The translations under genes were made by a program, and so were the position numbers. Of a stretch of 64,000 bases of DNA, positions 36,472 to 45,884 are shown in pieces (position 1 is the stretch's first letter; each line of letters opens with the position of its first letter). This DNA is from Sabellastarte sp. h YS-2021 (Eukaryota > Annelida > Polychaeta > Sabellida > Sabellidae). Under the pieces are notes generated by a model that ran no database searches, was not told the origin of the DNA, and saw only the letters and a program-made list of their open reading frames with translations. The stretch lies in assembly GCA_964017235.1 (NCBI GenBank), contig OZ024933.1, positions 91,541,432 to 91,605,431 on the forward strand, written 5' to 3'.

Positions 36472-37204
36472 ATGAAAGACTTTTATCTCTATTTACCAAG
36501 CAATACAAAGCACACGGGTAATACTCCCGGAGAGTTTATTGTACCACTGGCTCAACCTTATGAACTGGTCGGTGAATGGGAAGTGGGACTGATGGAAATT
36601 CAATATGCAAAAACGTGGTATAATGTCCCTTCAGATCAATTTGTTCAAGTTGGGAATACAACCATACTCATTCCTGAGGGTATTTATGCTGATATAGGGG
36701 AATTGATCAAAATCTTAAATAAAAAAAATTAAATGGGGCCTTGGTGGAAACCCACCTGTCACTGTCGAATTCAATACCATTGAGACCATGCAAAAAACGA
36801 GACTTAAAATTGAAACAAAGGACTCATCAGAGGAGTTAGCACCTGACTTGTATCTTTCCAAGAGATTGAGTGACATGTTAGGATTTGTCATGACAGGCCC
36901 ATTTTCAGCTGGAGATAGAAAATCAAAGTATCCAGCTGACATTGAAGATGGCATACACAACTTGCACGTCTATTGTGATTTAATAGAACCTGTAGCCGTG
37001 GGAAATGCCAAGGTGCCCCTGCTGAGAATTGTACCCATCCAAAAGGGACCTATTGTCAGCACCTCCTATAGTAAAGTATTCTACTGTCCAGTGATGAGAA
37101 AGATTTTTGGAGCTGTTGAAATCAATATAAAGGGGGATACTGGTGAAATTATTCCATTTGTTGGTGGGAAGTCATTCGTAACGCTTCACTTTCGTCAAAA
37201 ATGA
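36472..37204 (+). pseudogene. Polinton minor capsid protein (penton-like), frameshifted
   Basis: The first part (36472-36732) begins MKDFYLYLPSN and contains EWEVGLMEIQYAKTW, the hallmark of the penton-like single-jelly-roll protein of Polintons and adintoviruses. The frame is lost in an A-run near 36717-36729 and continues in the next frame to 37204. The second part includes DMLGFVMTGPF and ends with FVTLHFRQK, also typical. The protein would form capsid vertices. One indel in a homopolymer is the only break, so this could be a sequencing or assembly error instead of a real lesion. Confidence 0.8.
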
Positions 37205-37557
37205 AGCACCAGGATTACTGCTGCGACGATTCTACCCGTCAAGCATATGAGCAGTATTACACGAGTCAAGCAGGAAGTGGATTACCAGGATTTCAAGGTT
37301 TGCGATATCAAAGATGTCACGGTTTGGGAAGCCTGTTTCGGGGTCTTGTAGGAGTGGCTGCTCCCCTGTTGAAGAAAGGTGCCATTGCACTGGGAAAATC
37401 CTTGGGACAGAAAGCTCTAAAAGCAGGTGTTGAACTGGCACAAGATTACTTGGGAGATAATAAAAGGAACAGCAACCAAAGAAAGTGCATCATTTCATCG
37501 AGAGCAGTCAAAAGAGGAGGACCTTCCAGGAAAAAACGAAAAGATATATACTCTTAA
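37201..37557 (+). CDS. Small basic capsid-associated protein (PX-like)
   Basis: A 118-codon intact frame. Its ATG overlaps the stop of the preceding gene by four bases (ATGA). The middle has a Gly-rich stretch (GLGSLFRGLVG), then a Lys-rich amphipathic segment. The C-terminus is strongly basic (RKKRK). Size, position between the minor and major capsid genes, and Gly-rich amphipathic plus basic tail fit the Polinton PX protein, compared in the literature with adenovirus core/cement peptides. The assignment is by synteny and composition more than by sequence motif. Confidence 0.55.
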   Translation: MKHQDYCCDDSTRQAYEQYYTSQAGSGLPGFQGLRYQRCHGLGSLFRGLVGVAAPLLKKGAIALGKSLGQKALKAGVELAQDYLGDNKRNSNQRKCIISSRAVKRGGPSRKKRKDIYS

Positions 37558-37559
37558 AC

Positions 37560-38857
37560 ATGCCTCTGATTCACCCACTGTCATGCGAGTGCGTTAAAAG
37601 TGAATTGGATTTATTTGGTGTGCCACTCACTCAAACCAGTGTTGAAGAAGGGAGATGGGTAGAATATGGACCAATTACAGCAGTCAAGGACAGTGATGAC
37701 ACCATTAAATTTAAAATTGTTGAGACTGATTCAGAGTACATAGATTTGAAAAACAGCTTAATTCGAGTCAAGGCTAAAATTATGAATGCTGACGGAGAGC
37801 TATTGAATGCCACTGCAGATGTCACCCCGGTAAATTTTTGGCTGCATGCTTTGTTTAGTTAGATAGACATGACCCTGAAAGACACTTTAGTCACCACCTC
37901 CAATAACACCTATCTTTACAAAGCATACATATAAACACTCCTCAGTTTTGGGACTGAGAGCAAACAAAGTCAACTCACGGCATCGATGTGGTACAAAGAC
38001 ACGGGTAACTTTTCTCTTGACCAACATAATAAGGGATATACCAAAAGAAAGGAGCTTGCCCGTGAAAGTCACTTGATAGATATGATGGGAAAACTGCACC
38101 TGGACCTCATGTTCCAAGATTGCTACATACTCAATCACACTCCCATCAAGTTGCGTCTAACCAGAAGCAAGGATAAGTTCGCCATAGTCAGCCCAACGGA
38201 TAATACTGTATTTAAAGTGAAGCTGGATAGTGTTAAGATGATGATCAGAAAAGTTCTAGTGAATTCAGTCATCCAGGCAGCTCACGCAAAGGCCTTAGAA
38301 ATGGGAACAGCCAAGTACCCCATCACCCGAGGTGAATGTAAGACGTGCACAGTCAGTTCAGGCACAAGAAGTCATGCAGAAGAAAATTTGTATTCGGGTC
38401 AAATTCCAAAACGTATTGTCATAGGTTTTGTCAGAAACAGTGGTATCAATGGAACATACCAAACTAACCCGTTCCAGTTTGAACATTTTGATATGGACCA
38501 TATCGCGCTGAGTGTGGGTGGCACATCCGTTCCTGGTAAGGCCTGATTTTGAGACTGGAGACTACATGAATTGCTACATGACTCTCTTCTCTGGCATGGG
38601 ATCCATGTATCAAGATGAAGGGAATCACATAGATAGGGAGGAGTATAAAAAGGGATATACCCTGATCTGCTTTGATTTGTCACCTGATTTGGAAGAGGGT
38701 GGGGGATATGTGAATTTGAGAAAGACGCACAGTGTCACTCGAGGTGCACTTCAAAAAAGAATTGACAGAAACTGTGAACATTGTCGTGTATGGAGAATTT
38801 GAAAATACCATTGAAATTGACCAGTACAGATCTGTTGTGACTGACTTTACCCTGTAG
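37560..38857 (+). pseudogene. Polinton major capsid protein, broken by stops and frameshifts
   Basis: The frame starts at ATG 37560 with MPLIHPLSCECVKSELDLF, the usual opening of the double-jelly-roll (hexon-like) major capsid protein. In-frame stops lie at 37860 (TAG) and 37932 (TAA). The long central stretch from about 37935 to 38546 stays open in the same frame and includes KLHLDLMFQ and KRIVIGFV. Two frame changes follow, near 38525-38545 and near 38740. The last frame closes at TAG 38855-38857. At least four lesions show that this copy cannot make a capsid. The total coding span of about 430 codons is somewhat short for the family but of the right order. Confidence 0.85.
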
Positions 38858-38869
38858 AGTTCTGAATTG

Positions 38870-39299
38870 ATGAATACATTTGAATTGGAAAAAGTGTTAA
38901 ATACCTTCAAGCCACCGGAATGGGACACCGGAGGTTTTGAGAAATGAGCTGAGAAGTCCAACAGAAAAATGTGTCTTTATTTGCAACACAGACTGCTCTC
39001 ACAATGAAGGAACCCACTGGGTGGCACTCAGCATCAATGACCAAGGTGAGGGTCTGTACTTTGACTCTTATGGATTACCACCTGTCTTCAAAGAATTCAG
39101 CACATTTTTTGAAGGTCATATTTGCACTTACAATGATGTTCAACTGCAAAGACCTTTCTCACTGGCCTGTGGACATTACTGTGCATTATTTGCTCTCCAC
39201 ACCTTTGCTGGCTGCAGCATGGAGACGACTGTCAACAGGATGGAGAAATACAGTGATGACCAGATTGAAAATTTTGTAGAACAAATATTGATGAAATGA
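38870..39299 (+). pseudogene. Polinton maturation protease (adenain-like), frameshifted
   Basis: The gene starts at ATG 38870 with MNTFELEKVL and switches frame around 38937-38945. The main frame holds the catalytic set of adenain-type cysteine proteases in order: His in GTHWVAL, Asp in YFDSYG, Gln in LQRPFS and Cys in CGHYC. All key residues are present despite the frameshift. In related elements the enzyme trims capsid precursors. It follows the major capsid gene by only 12 bp. Confidence 0.85.
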
Positions 39300-40045
39300 T
39301 GAATGGTCTTGGTGAAAATGGTCTTGATGAAATGATGAATGGTCTTGATGAAATGATAAATGGTCTTGATGAAAATGATAAATGGTCTTGATGAAATGAT
39401 ACATGATGATAAATGATCAAAATAAATAATAAAAATGATAATAAATAATAAAATGATAAATAAGAAATGATAAAAATAAATGATAAATAATAAATGATAA
39501 ATAATAAAAATAATAAATAAATAACAATAATAAATAAATAATAAAGGATAAAATGATGATAAATGATAAATGGTCTTCTACTGATGAATCACAAATAAAT
39601 TATTTCAATTTTAAATTTTGTTACACATTAAAATTAGTTGTTCCAAACCATTATATTGTCTTTTAAATTTATAAAATTAATATTCAAGCTAATCAATAAG
39701 TATTGTACCTATATTTTTAGTCAAGGCATTATTGTTAGACAATAAATATGTTTATACAGTAAAAGTGTTTTATTTATGCAGCGGGAGGAGGAGGAAGGGA
39801 TGGAGTGAGAATGAGGGTCAAGGGTAATATTAGGAGGAGGAGGAAAAATGAGAATGAGGGTCAAGGGTAATATTAGGAGGAGGAGGAGGAGTGAGAATGA
39901 GGGTCAAGGGTAATAATTGGAGGAGGAGGAAAAATGAGTGAGAATGGGGGTGAGGATCAATATCAGGAGGGATAGAGGAGGAAGAAAAATATAAATAGAA
40001 AATTTTAAACAAATTCATTTCCCAATAAGACACTGATATGAAAAG
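39300..40045. repeat. Low-complexity spacer between protease and ATPase
   Basis: Three layers are seen: short repeats of GGTCTTGATGAAATGAT (39303-39400), an ATAAATAATAAA-rich tract (39420-39560), and GGAGGAGGA repeats with GAGAATGAGGGTCAAGGG units (39780-39970). Open frames on the - strand here are artefacts of the repeats. In complete elements this interval may hold further genes, but none are visible. Confidence 0.8.
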
Positions 40046-40801
40046 ATGTCTCAGTGTCCTGACTGTGGCAAGTCCTTTTCTCGAAGAGATAATTTGAAGA
40101 CACATAAAAATGTCCATGAGAAGATGCCACCTGAAATACCAGTGCATCATCCAAAGCCTATGCACCACCAAGATGGTTCCTGCATCACTGTTGCCCTACC
40201 TAAGCTGATTCATCCATTTACTTGTCTAGTGGCTGGCCCGACAGGAAGTGGAAAAACATCATTTCTGAAAAAGCTACTGGAACTGAAACATGAAAAGATA
40301 TATCAATGCCCACAAAGAATAGTGTGGTGCTATTCCCAATGGCAACCTCTTTATACCACAATGAAATATGTGGAATTCCAACAAGGCTTCCCAGATGTTG
40401 AAGAACTGGAATCTTGCCTTCTGGTGTTAGATGACATGATGGACAGCTTGGACATTGGAGTGGCTGACCTCTTTACTACAGGGAGTCATCATAAAAATAT
40501 ATCCGTCATTGCAGTGACCCAGAATGTGTTTCACCAAAGTAGATTCCAGAGGACTATCAGTTTGAACACACACTACATGGTGCTGTTTAAGAATCCTAAA
40601 GATGCCAGCCAGATTCAATATTTAGCAAGACAGATGTACCCCAAAGATCCAGAATACTTTGTACAGGTGTATGAACGAGTGATGACCCTGGGACCATATA
40701 GCTATCTGTTCATTGATTTCAGGCAGGAAACACCGGATAACATGAGACTGAGAGCAAATACATTAGAAGATGAAGAACGATATCATTGTCAAAGAAAATA
40801 A
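40046..40801 (+). CDS. Polinton packaging ATPase with N-terminal C2H2 zinc finger
   Basis: A 251-codon intact frame and the best-preserved gene of the element. Residues 4-24 form a C2H2 finger (CPDCGKSF...HKNVH). From about residue 54 an FtsK/HerA-like (A32-type) ATPase begins, with HPFTCLVAGPTGSGKT as the Walker A segment and LLVLDDMMD as Walker B. A later VIAVTQNVF segment fits the sensor strand. The domain would drive DNA packaging into the capsid. The finger may bind DNA ends. The frame is open from the ATG to tandem TAA-rich sequence. Confidence 0.85.
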   Translation: MSQCPDCGKSFSRRDNLKTHKNVHEKMPPEIPVHHPKPMHHQDGSCITVALPKLIHPFTCLVAGPTGSGKTSFLKKLLELKHEKIYQCPQRIVWCYSQWQPLYTTMKYVEFQQGFPDVEELESCLLVLDDMMDSLDIGVADLFTTGSHHKNISVIAVTQNVFHQSRFQRTISLNTHYMVLFKNPKDASQIQYLARQMYPKDPEYFVQVYERVMTLGPYSYLFIDFRQETPDNMRLRANTLEDEERYHCQRK

Positions 40802-42055
40802 TAATAAACTTTAAACTTTTTAATGTTTTCTTTCTTTTTAATGAGCTGGATAAAACAAAAATAACTAGGTTCACTTTGCACTTCTTTCTCCACATAAATT
40901 TTAGATTTCAATGCACTTTCTTGAGTAAGAATTTATGTGTATTCATGGTAAGGCACTATATGTACAGAATATCAAGCCAAAATGTACAAAAGATATTATT
41001 TAGTTTCAACACATGCCAATAATATCAGATGTAAAACTACAAGTTTACTACAAGTTTACAAAGTCTATTGACCCTTTACATCTTATATCACAATGTTACA
41101 CGTCATCATTTGGATGGCAAAACATCACGCTTGAACGAATATGTCTGTGTAAAACAGACGGGATATATTGGAAGAGATACCTTTTTTCAAAAATGAATTA
41201 TAAAATAAATATGCATCTTATTGACTTTAAAATTGCATATATAAAAGTACAAGCACTAGTCTATCTGGTACTGTTTCAAGAATAACATTAGAATGCAGAA
41301 TTGTCGAGATATAGAGCATTAAACTTGTAGTAAAATGCAAAATATCTGTTTTTCTGTAATGCGTGTCCTAAATACAGGCAAATATAAAAATGTTAGGACA
41401 TAGAAGAATTCCTTATTTTCATTTTACCAAGTTGTTGATTTCCTTCCCATCAATATACTTTTTACAGAACAAAAAAGGACAAATGTAAGAGAAATAAGAA
41501 TTTAAAAGTTGTGTATTTTTGATGAAAATGTTCAGTGTAAGTGTTTTTTTGTTCGCAAGGAAAAACTGACAAAAGTTCCTATAAAATATCAAAATAATAA
41601 TTAAAGACAAAATAATATATTTTTAAAAGCTGTGCCTTCATTAAGGAAATATGTTTAGAATTATTTCTCTTTTTACTGAACTCAAATATATGATTTTAAA
41701 AGGCGTAAGTTTAATTTTTTGTCAAAGTACAGCACCAATAATCTGTGTTTTGCCGTCCAAAATGGACGTTGTTCACTGAAAACGTCATCCTGACGTCATA
41801 TAGTGACGTTGATGCAAAAGGTCAATTAAACAAGTCGTGCATGCACGTCATACAACACACACATGTGCACCTTAATAAACAGCATGCGCATGCACCCTCT
41901 TCCCCTCAGCGTGCGCATGCACTCTCCATTACACTTTTGCACATGCATGCACACTCTGGTTAATCACAGGATCGCTCATTTTTGTTCAATCCTGAGATTA
42001 ACCACTCCTGTTGATTTTAATTGTAGTGGAGAGTGCATGCGCACATTATAAGGAT
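40802..42055. other. Right non-coding arm of the Polinton
   Basis: AT-rich sequence without recognised genes. From about 41750 it contains TGACGTCA (CRE-type) and then alternating purine-pyrimidine tracts such as GCATGCGCATGC and GTGCGCATGCAC up to about 41955. A partial GTTAACC-type module lies at 41960-42030. Confidence 0.5.
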
Positions 42056-42276
42056 CCAAAGTTACCCTGAGGTGCGGTTTTGAGCTCCTAAAATTGGGGT
42101 TTCCAATTAAAATCAACAGGGTTGGTTATCCTCAGGTTCAGTTATTTAGGAGCAACCTGAGGATAACCAAGGCGCCCTCTAAAGTTAACCCAGCGCATGC
42201 GCTCTGTCCTAATCTTTTGAGCGCGCATGCGCTCTCCCCTAATCTTTTACTCGCGCATGCGCACTTCCAGTTAACC
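42056..42276. repeat. Inner module copy and GCGCATGCGC cassettes
   Basis: A + strand copy of the module (AAAGTTACCCTGAGG, GAGCTCCTAAAATTGGGG, TTTCCAATTAAAATC, GGTTATCCTCAGG) spans 42056-42165. Three cassettes then follow, each with a CGCATGCGC core and a CTAATCTTTT spacer. Similar cassettes in inverse orientation follow the outer left module at 35018-35100. Confidence 0.75.
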
Positions 42277-42580
42277 TCAGGTTGCTCCTAAAAAACCGCT
42301 CCTGAGGTTAACCAATCACGTTAATTTTAATTGGAAACCCCGATTTTAGGAGCTCCAAACTGCTCCTCAGGTTAACTTTGGATTGCTCTAGTGCACGCCT
42401 TTATACTACTTATATGACTTTTACCCCCTAAATATTCTTTATAATTCTTTTCTATTTGACGATTTATTTTTGATAAATCTTTAAATACCGAATCGTATTC
42501 GTCTTCATATATTATTGAAGCGTCAAAATCTAACACTCTGTCCTCGCCTTGTATCTTTCTTAATACCACCAATTTCTTTT
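42277..42580 (-). repeat. Right 304-bp inverted repeat of the Polinton
   Basis: The reverse complement of 35229-35532, with only a few substitutions. On the - strand it carries the LVVLRKIQGEDR frame (42372-42599), so the unknown small ORF exists at both ends facing inward. The equal 304-bp length on both sides supports a single inverted-repeat unit. Confidence 0.9.
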
Positions 42581-43369
42581 TTAAAATGACAAGTCTCACT
42601 AAATTGAATCTGTATTTAGTGTAATTTCTGTATGTGGTCTGTGGTAAGTTTCATGTCTGTTGCTTTAATTTTAATGTATCCTTTAGGTCTCTAAAATGCC
42701 AACAGAGACTCAATTTATGAACTTTTTGGCTTTTTATAGCACTGTAGCTGTGACGTGGCAAATCTACCTGAAAGTCGCATCTGGGAATGTTTTGATTATT
42801 TAACTTGTGTCTTAGGCCCATAAATACCCAATATAGGGGACTTTTCTCTATCATTTTCACAGATTTTGCCTTTGCCTAGAAATGTTTGTTAATTTAGCTA
42901 CATACTTTGTTATTGACATTGATATTTTTCAAAGGAAGGCCCTATATACTTTCAATTTAAATATTAATGATGTTATGGCTATCTTTAAAATTGGTGTTGT
43001 GTCCTGCTCACTGAGTTTTTAACTTTTTAAAATCCAACTTATTACGCATATTAAAATTGGCAAAAGGAATACTCTGATTTTGTTTGAGAACTAGAAGTAC
43101 TGTTCATAATGAAATTATGGCCTCCTTCCCCAAAAAGGGGGATTTTCTTCCTTTAACCAGTTTTGTATTATTCAATTTTAATTTGACACAGCTCTTAAGG
43201 TTATGAACTAATTTCACCTCAGTTACTTGATAATCATGCATTTATAAATTTCTAATTTTAAGTACATAATGTAACACTTGTTTCTGTTTTGAATCTTGTG
43301 GAGTTATAATTAATAATTTATGAATCAGGATATGTAACTAAGCATCCTTGAAAGGGCACTTATTTGTTT
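42581..43369. other. Right flank of Polinton with G-like units
   Basis: The stretch 42811-42868 (GGCCCATAAAT ... ATTTTCACA ... ATTTTGCC) resembles 34797-34852 on the left of the Polinton in the same orientation. Diverged family G units occupy 42930-43200. No gene is seen. Confidence 0.4.
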
Positions 43370-43800
43370 TCGCTTCAGTTCCCTCACTGCCGCCACCACC
43401 GCTGCGTATTATGGTCTCCCTTGAATATCTCCCTTATTATTGGAAGCTTTCGAATCATATTTGGCAGTTAAATTTGACCTTTAATCTTTATCATGGTCAC
43501 ATGATCAAAACTGTTTTGTTTTTGGGTGCATCTTCCCATATGTTGAGAGTCTACCAAGCAAGTCAAATCACCCCCCACCCCCTGTAGGGGTCAAACGGGG
43601 GTCATAAAATAGCTGATTATGACATTTGGTCTTATATCGCCTGTATTATTGCTTTTAGAAGTTTAGAATGTATTGAGAGGTATTGGGAGACCATATGTTA
43701 AGTGAAATATCCCTTGACCCCCCCTTATGGGTCAAACAGGGGTCATAAACTGACCGGTATTGTATTTTTGCCTTATATCTCCTTTATTATGGCTTTTCAA
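43370..43800. repeat. Family A element, second copy (short)
   Basis: It begins with CCGCCACCACCGC and ATTATGGTCTCCCTTGAATA, as at position 20-60. About two diverged A units follow (GGTCAAACGGGGGTCATAAA and GGTCAAACAGGGGTCATAAA). Confidence 0.75.
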
Positions 43801-45884
43801 GGTTTATTTCTTGCCCACATGTGGGTGTGGGTGAGGTCAGTTCTGGGAAAGTTGGTGTTACCTTAAAAATTTGTGTTACTGACAAATTGAATTTTTCATA
43901 CTGATCATCGATTGTACATGTGGCTTTTTCTGATTGGTCACTATCTGGTCAGTGATTGCAAACCCCTCTTCACTCTGCCATTTTGAAGTTGGAGGCACAT
44001 GGGATCACATCTACAGAAAATAAATTTTTGACCCTCCCTGCATGTTAAACCCACCCCTTTTTGTGCTTTCCTAGTTATATAACATCATATAATACTATTA
44101 CCATGTTTTGTTGTGAACAGATTACTGTGTGAGCTATTTTTCAGATCACCATGAATAATAATGGTGGGATGTGCTTCAATTTTTCATTACATTAGGAGCT
44201 ATTATAACACAGGATTATTTCTTGATGCTCCTTCACAATGGACACAATATTTGTGTTATGTTTCAAGCCTGCAAGTGTATCCCAAGTTTATTGCTTGGGC
44301 TGTTGATTAGTGCCTTCTGACTGTGCTCATTGTGCCTATTGAGGAGTGCTGCTTCTTCCTGTGCTTCCTGCTTCAAGATTACAATGAATTTTATGGTACT
44401 ATTTTATGTATTGTATTATTATATTCATTGTATCATGCTATACAAAACATATATTTACACTAGTTGGGATTGGTGAGCTTACAGTCATAGTTGAGGTCTT
44501 GAGTTGATATGTTGTTAAGCAGAGGCTGCATTGGGCAGTCACTAGGGTGTATATACTTATTAGTGAGGGGACCTCAACGTTCACCCTCCCAACACATAGC
44601 ATAGCAGTGTCTTCTTTTACTGTCTTTTTATTATACCATTTTATCTGTAACACTGGAATGCACATTGTGCACTTCCAGTTTTTCTTTTTATGATCTGGCA
44701 TTATTTTAACTATTATTTATCACTGGAATGCACATTTTGTGCACTTCCAGTCGGACCTCTTGGCCTGGCATTCAGATTCACTGTCATACTAACCATGTAT
44801 CACAGTTTCTTTTATCAAGATTTATGGCCAGGCTATAACTGCCACATGGTGCTTCTTTATTGCTAGATCTTGTATACACACTGAATGAAAGATTACTCAT
44901 ATAAATGTTAATATCAAAACTTCTTAAAGATCTTATACATTATCTCAGTGTGTTAACAGTTTATTGGAATACACTATTTGCTGGCCAGCTTACCTCCCTT
45001 ACGTATGGGTCGTTGGTTTGACTTTGACCTGACTTTGACCTTGCAGGTCCTTTATCTATGACCTTTCGGGTTAATTTCATTTCTGGCCTGGTACGACTTA
45101 TTATTGGGTTGGCAGGTAGATTGGACAGAGTAAATTATTCTAATCAATGAACTCTAAAAACCAGTTATACATTGCTGCCCAATCTGTCTGCCTTTCCTTT
45201 CCACTGTCTTGCTTGGCTTGACCTTGCTTTGACCTGTAGGTCTTTGCTACTTGGACCTGACCTTTCATACTCGGCCTAGTTTGGCAGGTTGCTTGGCCAG
45301 CTTAGGTCATACATGAATATTAATATAAACTGTAAAATTTTAGTATGTGCTTTCTAAATACATCAAGTAGTTTTACAAAGTTAAAGAATAAATTTTAAAT
45401 CCCATGTCCTCTCTCTTTCAACTTGCTGGGAACTGGCCCAGGTCCCACAGTGGCGAGGGTGCTGGGAATATAATGGGGAATGTGCTAGAATAGCCAAGAA
45501 TTCAATATCGCAAAAGAAGCGCAAAACTGGTCATATGGTTGAAAATCCAGAAATCTACTATGCCCTGCCTTCATTCCACAATGCCTGCACAAAACTTGTA
45601 CGATGTTTCTACGAACCCTTTGCGATTTGTATGCGATTGTCTGAGATCTTTTTGCAAACCTAAAAGATAATGGAAGTATGACATGCAAAGAACATGCTGC
45701 ACATTACAAAGATTGACTTGCCATTATATAGGGATTCCTTGTGACCCAGCATGATGGACAGCACATATCCAGAGATGGTGATACAAGGATTGACGGTCCA
45801 GAGAGAATGTGTTGAGAACAATTCTTTGATGGATACTTTGCATATAAAAAAGCTGCATCCAGATCCATTCATTCATTTTTATGT
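43801..45884. other. Intergenic DNA with paired short hairpins
   Basis: No gene is recognised. Two copies of a hairpin (CACTGGAATGCACA ... TGTGCACTTCCAG) lie at about 44652-44681 and 44720-44752. Two stretches with TTGACCT half-sites lie at 45018-45070 and 45215-45270. Confidence 0.45.

Larger units (their letters stand above)
34884..42580 (+). mobile_element. Compact Polinton/Maverick element, decayed
   Basis: Within 7.7 kb, on one strand, lie remnants of a retroviral-type integrase, a penton-like minor capsid protein, a small basic protein, a double-jelly-roll major capsid protein, an adenain-like protease and an FtsK/HerA-type packaging ATPase. This set is diagnostic of Polintons, virus-like DNA transposons of eukaryotes. 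The protein-primed DNA polymerase B (over 1000 residues in complete elements) is absent, as is the integrase N-terminus, so this is an internally deleted copy; intact elements are usually 15-20 kb. Inverted repeats of 304 bp bound the gene block. Target duplications were not identified. Confidence 0.85.

Noticed and set aside
39186-40171. Minus-strand frames with HQDHSSFHQ repeats and a Pro/Ser-rich 113-codon frame
   Set aside because: They come from the GATGAAATGAT and GGAGGAGGA low-complexity tracts and overlap the protease end and ATPase start.
41745-42051. Open frames with HMHSP and HALS repeats near the Polinton right end
   Set aside because: They are translations of the GCATGCGC cassettes.
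44438-44701. Minus-strand 87-codon frame
   Set aside because: No domain, and part of it lies over the paired CACTGGAATGCAC hairpins.
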